Positions 57,842 to 64,000 of a DNA stretch of 64,000 nucleotides are shown piece by piece. The stretch covers positions 19,838-83,837 of the forward strand of contig CAKKTI010000046.1 of assembly GCA_920105805.1 (NCBI GenBank), given 5' to 3'. The DNA is from Condylostoma magnum (lineage: Eukaryota; Ciliophora; Heterotrichea; Heterotrichida; Condylostomatidae). The notes under the pieces were generated by a model, which worked only from the letters and a program-made list of their open reading frames with translations, made no database searches and was not told the origin of the DNA. Position numbers and translations under genes: made by a program. Each line of letters opens with the position of its first letter. The first letter of the stretch is position 1.

Positions 57842-60800
57842 TCAAACAAATTTATCAATTTCCCTTACAACTCTTTCAATATCCTTCTTAACCTTCTCCC
57901 TTCTATAAAAAATAGGACAATCCCTATTAGTGCACAAAACTTCGTTAACAAATGAGTCTTAGCACCTTTAACACTCTGACCATAAATCCCCGAAAAGTCT
58001 TTCAAACTATCCTAATTCAGACATTTTCTACATATATATTCCAGACCCACTCGGTTCACAATTAGCGCACAATGCTCCTTATTTAACCGGATTTTTACAA
58101 CTAATACACGTATCTGTAATAGAAATGTACTTAGCCAATGGCCCTGTATTAGCTCTGGGCTGGTATCTATTCCTGGTATGCTCTCCCTTAAAAAGAGACT
58201 CAGGATTACTAATAACATTCTTAAAAACTCGCATAAGAGGTGCTTTTAACTATTTTTCCAAATAATAGTCAAAATCTAAGGGTAAATCATTATTTAGCGT
58301 GTATATAGGATCCTCAGCTAGTTCATAAGCCTTTTACCCCTTAGCTCCCTTTATCATAACATATGCTACTCTGTCTCCTATATTAGGAGCAGTGGAGGGA
58401 TCCCTTTACTCCATTCTTTTAGCTAACTCAACGTGAGCTTATCTAGCTTTATACGTCTGTCCCTTTGACTTAGGATCCCCTGCACTGCTTTTAGACAACG
58501 CTTTAGTAATAACCAGCAATGATAAGTCAATTTTGTTCTATAACAAAGATGACACTGTATCCTTTACATATTCAATAGCTTTATTTTCGTCTCTTTTAAT
58601 CAAAAGCAACTCTAAAATACAGTTTATAGTATCCCTAACCAACTAGCAATTATCCCTTCTCACAGATTCAATTCCCTTTACATCTATTCTATCATAAGTA
58701 CTTGCCTAAGTCCAAATCAACCCAGCATATCGTTTTTTAGACATAAGTAAATATGGGAAATACACCTTTTCAAATTCTAGCTTTATAGGTGGAGTGAATT
58801 GCTAGGTAACATACTAGGAGGCTTCTAATCCCAGATTCATAGCTTAATCTACACTTTCTACACCAAAATCTACCATTACCGAATCGGTATCCCCGTATAT
58901 ACACTTCGCATCAACCCAAAACCCATTGGCTAAGCTATAATAACTCTCAACAGTTTACGAGGTAAACTCAATCATTTCCCTACCAAAAGCAGTGACGCCT
59001 GATGAAATAGGCAAACAGGGTAGTTGGCCGATCTACGCACCTGTGTATCCATATATAGAATTAGCCGCTACTTTGAAAGCAATCTGCCTTCCATCTAGTA
59101 CTTTCCGTATAAAAGGATCCTAGGTTTTCAGTATTTCCTCTCTTGTTCTTCTACGTGCAGCAAGTAAGTCCTCGAGCATGGCTGGTAGAAGTCCTTTTCT
59201 CAAAGAAGATTTTACAAACGCGTCTCCTAAAGGTGTTAGTTTATACTCGTTCTAGTTCATATGTTTAAGGATCTACGGAGGGATTAGTGTTGAGTAGCAC
59301 AGATTGTGGGCTATCATTATAGAGGGGTACAATGATGCGAAGTCAAGTGTTACTATTGGAACCTTGTAGTATGATTTTATAGGAGGCAGTACAAATGCAC
59401 CTTCATAACGGTCTCCTTGCTATCCTTTTGGGAGTGTTGGCATTAACATATCAAATTCCTTCGCTTTACGAAGAAGCTGGGAAGTTACACGGATTTGTTG
59501 TCCACGACTGATTATCAAAGGGAGAGAAACACCAGTGACTCGGGCCATTTCGGCGTAGTTTATTATTACCATCAGCTTTTCCATTAGTCGGAGAGGCAAG
59601 TAACAATCTTTTAAACAGTACACTGCTATTCTTTTACGTGTTTCATCATCTCCTTCTTATAGCGTTCTGATCATTCTTCAGTCCACGTCTTCTTTTTACT
59701 CTTTCAAGAAATGAAGTGATACTGAGTTTAAAGTATAGTGGGATAAACTATGGTCTCTCCTTATATGCTGCATCATGTCTATTTGAATTCTTCCCTGCAT
59801 CATCATTTCTTTTGATTTCCTAAAGCCTTGAGCTTTAGACATGAACTAAGTTTCCTTTATATACGCTTTATTTTAAATAATTCGGCTTATATATGGAAAT
59901 GATTATAATTACAGTACCTTAGCTCTTTCAAATAGGAAATAATAGTCAAAGTTTTGTATGTTATAGCCTGTTAGTATATCAGGGTCATATGCTACTATAA
60001 ACCTACTCCATTCCATCAGCATATCTCTTTCATTATCAAAAGACTTAACAGTTGCATTAGGAATATCAGAGCATCCTCCTAATGTGAAAATAAAGCGATG
60101 CACACTCTCTGCATCACCTGCTATCTTACAAACATTCCCAATTTAAATAACTTCATCAGTCTATGGTGTTGGGAACGTAATTTAGTTATTGTTGCATTCA
60201 ATATCAAATGATACGATTCTTAAAGGGGCTATTTAGTTATACTCGCCTTGAGGTGGATGCACTATTATTTTATCATAGTCAATTTCAAGCTCGATTTAAC
60301 ACCTGGATTACTTGTTTGTTGGAACTTATATGAACTCTTCAGTAATCTCAATCCAACATGTACCCACTAATCCTGTGTCGATCATATACCGCATTATATA
60401 GGGAATATTAGACTCATAGGTTTGTTGCATTATAATATGCCCGTCAACTGTTATACCATTTTGTAATATGTATCGTAAAGATGATATGCTTTTAGGATTT
60501 ATTGTGAATATCTTAAAAAATGGCACTTTTCCATACCCGGTATAATGCAGTAACGACTCTTTTTAATGGATTTCTATATATGGAATTTTAAGGTTAGGGT
60601 TCATTTGGTTTAACTATTATTACAGCAACTCAGCTTGGTATTAGGAGTTGAAATTAAAAGGGCATTCTATTCAGAAATAAGGTAGAAATTAGTAAACATG
60701 CACCATTACAGAATGACCCTGCATTGTATTACCAAAAAGTCTTATTATGGCCTAGTCTTAATTATTACCCGGACAACGACCAGTGTAGTAATCAATATCA

Positions 60801-60883
60801 GTTTGCATGAAAATAATCGACTAATCTCTATTAATCTCTGCATTTGGACGACTAAGATACATATAATCCCGCTATATTTCCAT
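57842..60883 (-). CDS. POLD1: DNA polymerase delta catalytic subunit
   Basis: 1,013 residues, family B replicative polymerase with proofreading. N-terminal '[14 protein letters not shown]' and '[20 protein letters not shown]' match POLD1. ExoI is '[13 protein letters not shown]', and ExoII has '[20 protein letters not shown]'. Polymerase motif A is '[19 protein letters not shown]', motif B '[20 protein letters not shown]', and motif C '[16 protein letters not shown]'. Two C-terminal Cys clusters (CysA '[17 protein letters not shown]'; CysB '[19 protein letters not shown]') bind zinc and an Fe-S cluster. It ends 'REIDKFV' then TGA (57,842-57,844), the usual family end; TAA four codons on is the alternative. 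Its ATG lies 10 nt after the stop of the gene at 60,894. Confidence 0.97.
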
Positions 60884-60893
60884 TTTAATAATT

Positions 60894-61784
60894 TTAGTAC
60901 TTACCCCTGCAAAATTGCGATGCTCTTTTCAACTTGCCTTTAGTAGGACCCTTTTTACTCTTGCTTTTTATAATAGTTGAGCAAGCTAACTTTTATTTTT
61001 AACTATTTTTCAATTTATACATTTCAGTGTAACTTCGCTGTAATGTTTGGCTACTATTACTACGTCTTTGCTTTAATGACTTTTTACTTATATTAGGTTT
61101 AAAAGTACAGTGCTTCATTTTTTCCTATAAAATAGCCTTTTTATTTAATTATATCTTCTTCTTTCTCATCTCATTCCAAAAATAAGTTTTATTAAAAGTA
61201 TCCATATGCACCTCGTCATTTTAGTTGTTTCATTCTTTTGCTTATTATAGAATCTTTTCAATAATACACCCCTAAGTAGAGTTTTACGTAGTCTCTCGAC
61301 TATTTTAATTACCTTTTAATACATGTTGTTGCTTATCAGGATCTGAAGACTGCTATTATGACTTTTACTTCAGTATGTTTTGATACTTAGCAAGATAATT
61401 AAGTTAAGATAGACTTGAGGCATTTTCTAATCTAGCCTTTTTCAAAATATTTTCAACTTAATCATAGCTGATTCCACTTTCTATAATGAATCGGGAAAGC
61501 GGATTAATATCAGGGTTACTTTTAACCTATTACTCCTCTTTGCTCCTGTATATTTATTGTTATTGCCTTATTTTATCCTAACTTTTCGCATGAAATGCCA
61601 TTAATCTATCCTCGATTCTTAAAGGTAAGCTGGATTTTTCGTTTTAAGGAGTGATTGAGAAGCCTGGAATTTTCAGTATATATTTTGGGCTTGCATGCCC
61701 TTAAATTGTTGAAAAACTTGGAGCTATTGATGATTTTCCTATCAAACTTGAGTCTAAGCGCGAATTAAAACTTTTTGAAGACAT
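60894..61784 (-). CDS. Basic Ser/Gln-rich protein with CTFKPNI motif
   Basis: 296 residues starting MSSKSFNSRLDSSLIGKSSI. Low-complexity Ser/Gln/Asn segments alternate with short helices ('IEDRLMAFHAKSQDKIRQQQ', 'MDTFNKTYFWNEMRKKKIQL'). Near the C-terminus 'EKMKHCTFKPNISKKSLKQR' carries the 'C/TFxPxI' motif seen in many ciliate and apicomplexan cytoskeletal proteins (recollection). It ends 'KRASQFCRGKY'. No enzyme domain. It sits between an Aurora-like kinase (2 nt upstream) and POLD1 (10 nt downstream), all on the minus strand, so co-transcription is possible. Stop TAA 60,894-60,896. Confidence 0.62.
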
Positions 61785-61786
61785 AT

Positions 61787-63346
61787 TTACAAACTATTAC
61801 TTTTTAAAATCTTGTTAAAATCGTTATGGAAAGTGTGAAGTTATAGCAGCTCAGACTCCTTTATATCAAGTCTTTTCTCCTTTTTCTATACTTTTGACTC
61901 TAATAATATATTATATTGGGAACTGTTATTAATCATTTTGTTGAACAGTTTAAGCTTATCTTTAAATTTGACGTATTTAGTATAAATTTGTAGACTTTTT
62001 AGCTAGTTTGTGATAGTCTACTAATTTTTAGTTGCTCTTTGTAGTTCTATGCTTAATTGCAAGTATCTCTTTAACATGTTTTACTGTTAACCACCTTTTA
62101 TCATAATATACTATAAATGGTCTCTTTTACAACTCACTTCATTTTAAATAGCAGCTATTTAATCAGCTATGTATTACTCATCCTTTAATCTTTCTTCAAT
62201 ACCATAACTAACTCTACTAAAATCCATGCTACTAGCCTAACTACTTTTACGCAATTCATTGATTCTCAAACTTAGCATCTTTCTTCCTTTTTTATACTAC
62301 CAAATTTTGTTATGTAAATTTTGATAATCTTGATAACTCCTATTAAGCATTACTTAAACAACTTTAAACTTAGATTTTAATTAAGCTTTTAGTATTTTCT
62401 GTCTGACTAACTCAGCTATAGAATTATCCTCTTTTGCGATGACTGTTAAATTTTAACTTTCTGGCTATGTCTCCTCTAGTTCCGGTATTTCACTGTGCAT
62501 TAAAATTCCAGTTATCCACTTATGTGCTAGAATTTCATCTAGAGTAATCCTTTCGTACGGGTTGATTTTCAGCATCTTTTTAATCAGATTTTTAGCCTTA
62601 TTTGAAATTCCGCCGGGGAATTCTATTTTGAGCTTCTTAATCATCATAAGTAGCTATTTTTCAGATTTAGCCTTAAAAGGTACATACCCCGCAAGAAGCT
62701 CAAATAGCATAATTCCTAAGCTTCATACATCTAGTCTTTTACTTACAGATTAATTTTCTAGCATCTCAGGAGATAAGTAGTCAAAAGTGCCGCACATTCA
62801 GTTATTTGAGTTAGTTTAAAATCCTGACAGTCCGAAATCTGATAGCTTTACAGTCATTTTATCAAAAATTAGTATATTTTCAGGTTTAACATCCTTGTGT
62901 ATTATAGGTGTAGACTACGAATGCAGGTACTACAACGCCTGGGCAATCTAGAACATGTAATACCCAGCAATCTACTCACTGAATCTCTTAGCCCTTCTCA
63001 ACTCAGAATACAGATTTCCAAGAGGTGCATATTCCATTACAAGATAGCAATACTGATTATCCTCAAAATGATTCACTAGGTTAACGATATACGGATGTTA
63101 TATTTAATACATAATCCTCACTTCTCTTCTCAGTTCATTATGCAATTTTTACTTACAAATCCACACTTTTTCTATCTATTTTACAGCATAATTCTCCCCA
63201 GTTTCTTTCTAAACCACTTTTGACACAAAACCAAAGGACCCTCCTCCAATTTTAACCCAATTATCAAAATCTTCAACTCTCCACTCTTTTTCCCCAGCTA
63301 ACACCTTAGGTGAACTGTTTAATAATTTCCGCCTTAAATTAGCCAT
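61787..63346 (-). CDS. Aurora-like Ser/Thr kinase with long C-terminal extension
   Basis: 519 residues. The kinase domain covers about 25-290: 'WRVEDFDNWVKIGGGSFGF', 'ENYAVKQIEKVW', 'HPYIVNLVNHFEDNQYCYLV', 'IIHKDVKPENIL' (HRD is HKD), 'VKLSDFGLSGF', 'MCGTFDYLSPEML', and 'KRLDVWSLGIMLFELLAGYV' whose Trp is TGA (62,723-62,725). 'CGTxDYLxPEM' is Aurora-type. The T-loop before it reads 'TNSNNW', so the usual RRTT phospho-Thr is absent, and regulation may differ. The extension of about 220 residues is helical and coiled ('EERLKDEQYIADQIAAIQNE'). Stop TAA 61,787-61,789, 2 nt before the next ATG. Confidence 0.82.
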
Positions 63347-63355
63347 TAAATAAAT

Positions 63356-64000
63356 ATGGGTCCACGATTACTTACAATCGCTCTTATTTTAGGTTTAACC
63401 TCTGCGGCCTTGCCTCTGCAAGGCTTCCAGTTCGCTACAGAATCTGAACTATTATACACTGTTCAAACAGTTAACGAAAGAGAAAGATTCTACTTCGAAG
63501 CCGAGCTCGGCTGTAACTTACAGTGCGCCAACCATTGCGCTGAGAACCAATAAGGTGACGCTCTAGCACGCTGTCTTAACTACTGTGGCTGTCTGGAGCT
63601 CATGAGTGCCCAGCCACTTGCTGCATATAGACTTGACGTTGAGTATCCTGATGGATAAAAGCAAAGCTTCAATGTCAACGAGCCTGGCAATGACGGAAAG
63701 CTCACCTTCACCACTCCTGATGACAACACTGTTATAGTTAGTGGACGTGACTACGTTGACTCCCGCAACAACTTCGACGCTGGTGTTACTGCTGAGTCTA
63801 GGGGAAGGACTGACTCCCAGGCATTCTATTATCAAGGTGCCAGACCCAATGACTACGCATATGCTGCCCACGAGACCACTCAAGTACCTAATGGATTCAA
63901 TGGCAAGACTCAGTATGGAGTTGACGGATATGAGTTCAATAGCAGCTCTGAGGGTAGACTCTATGAAAGCAGAAATGGAGTTGACTTTTCATATACCAAG
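63356..64000 (+). CDS. Secreted Cys-containing protein (partial, runs off the window)
   Basis: 215 residues visible. A clear signal peptide (MGPRLLTIALILGLTSAALP) precedes a Cys cluster 'LGCNLQCANHCAENQQGD' with 'RCLNYCGCLE', then an Asp/Gly/Asn/Tyr-rich region ('YPDGQKQSFNVNEPGNDGKL', 'TESRGRTDSQAFYYQGARP'-like stretches). Codon use is GC-rich with very few TAA/TAG, unlike most of the window, which suggests strong expression, for instance of a secretory granule or surface protein. No family recognised. The start is 9 bp from the Aurora-like kinase start on the other strand. Confidence 0.8.

Noticed and set aside
1-64000. Standard genetic code with many short ORFs or widespread pseudogenes
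   Set aside because: Long conserved proteins (POLD1, kinesin, CPSF160, pyruvate kinase) run unbroken once TAA/TAG are read as Gln and TGA as Trp, and the codons fall at the right residues. Most ORFs that stop at TAA/TAG/TGA are fragments or antisense shadows.
1-64000. Karyorelict code (TGA the only stop, also Trp)
   Set aside because: TAG after NSA2's invariant C-terminus and after pyruvate kinase, with no TGA for a long way downstream, shows that TAA/TAG also terminate. The 15-nt introns also favour a heterotrich. I cannot exclude it formally without transcripts.
1-64000. tRNA, rRNA, CRISPR array, transposase or telomeric repeat
   Set aside because: I looked for T-loop-like GTTCRA contexts, spaced direct repeats, transposase motifs and terminal repeats and saw nothing convincing. 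The only repeats are the Tim44-like array, the internal NPHP4 repeats and the assembly artefact.

Overview
The window reads as ciliate nuclear DNA, most likely somatic, from a heterotrich close to Condylostoma. Three observations support this. (1) Conserved proteins run straight through TAA and TAG (as Gln) and TGA (as Trp). TGA falls on invariant tryptophans in a Ser/Thr kinase, a RING-H2 finger, a DHHC transferase, a CTD-type phosphatase and a bisphosphate nucleotidase. Yet all three codons also seem to end genes where the family ends. (2) The NSA2 gene holds two GT..AG introns of exactly 15 nt, a heterotrich hallmark. (3) Genes are packed head-to-head, tail-to-tail or head-to-tail with gaps from below zero to a few tens of bases. 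Genus assignment is inference; no rRNA gene or telomere is visible. I call 41 coding genes plus degenerate copies. Stop positions are inferred from family length and from the last reassigned codon, so 3' ends carry a few codons of uncertainty.

Layout. 1-5,310: AT-rich array of a Tim44-like membrane protein gene (two intact copies and three degenerate copies or fragments). 5.6-13.8 kb: 5-formyl-THF cyclo-ligase, pyruvate kinase, a periplasmic-binding-domain receptor with about eight membrane spans, a BPI/LBP-like lipid-binding protein and an FCP1/SCP-like phosphatase. 13.8-23.5 kb: a 4-helix-bundle (MLKL/HeLo-like) plus FHA protein, CPSF160, nephrocystin-4 and exosome Csl4. 23.5-30 kb: a basic 'PYTFKDYR' protein, an AGC kinase, NSA2, a Ulp1 protease, a Spc24-like protein, MNS1 and a FOP/CEP20-like LisH protein. 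30-41.7 kb: a WD40-repeat protein fused to a TRP-like pore, a coiled coil, a two-span membrane protein, a cyclic-nucleotide-gated K+ channel with a zinc knuckle, a small unknown, an EGF/RING membrane E3 and a BPNT1-type nucleotidase. 41.7-53.3 kb: kinesin-14, small unknowns, coiled-coil proteins, a TTL-family ligase and TIM17, with an assembly gap at 49,819-49,918. 53.4-64 kb: cyclin H, a coiled coil, a DHHC palmitoyltransferase, a CDPK, DNA polymerase delta, a basic protein, an Aurora-like kinase and the 5' part of a secreted Cys-rich protein.

Two themes join the genes. One is cilia and microtubules (NPHP4, MNS1, FOP-like, kinesin-14, TTL, Spc24, Aurora). The other is the extreme compaction: several same-strand neighbours are 2-13 nt apart or overlap as TAATG/TGATG, and two convergent pairs appear to share a TTAA palindrome as both stop codons. 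This is striking in a genome where stop recognition is thought to depend on closeness to the mRNA 3' end.
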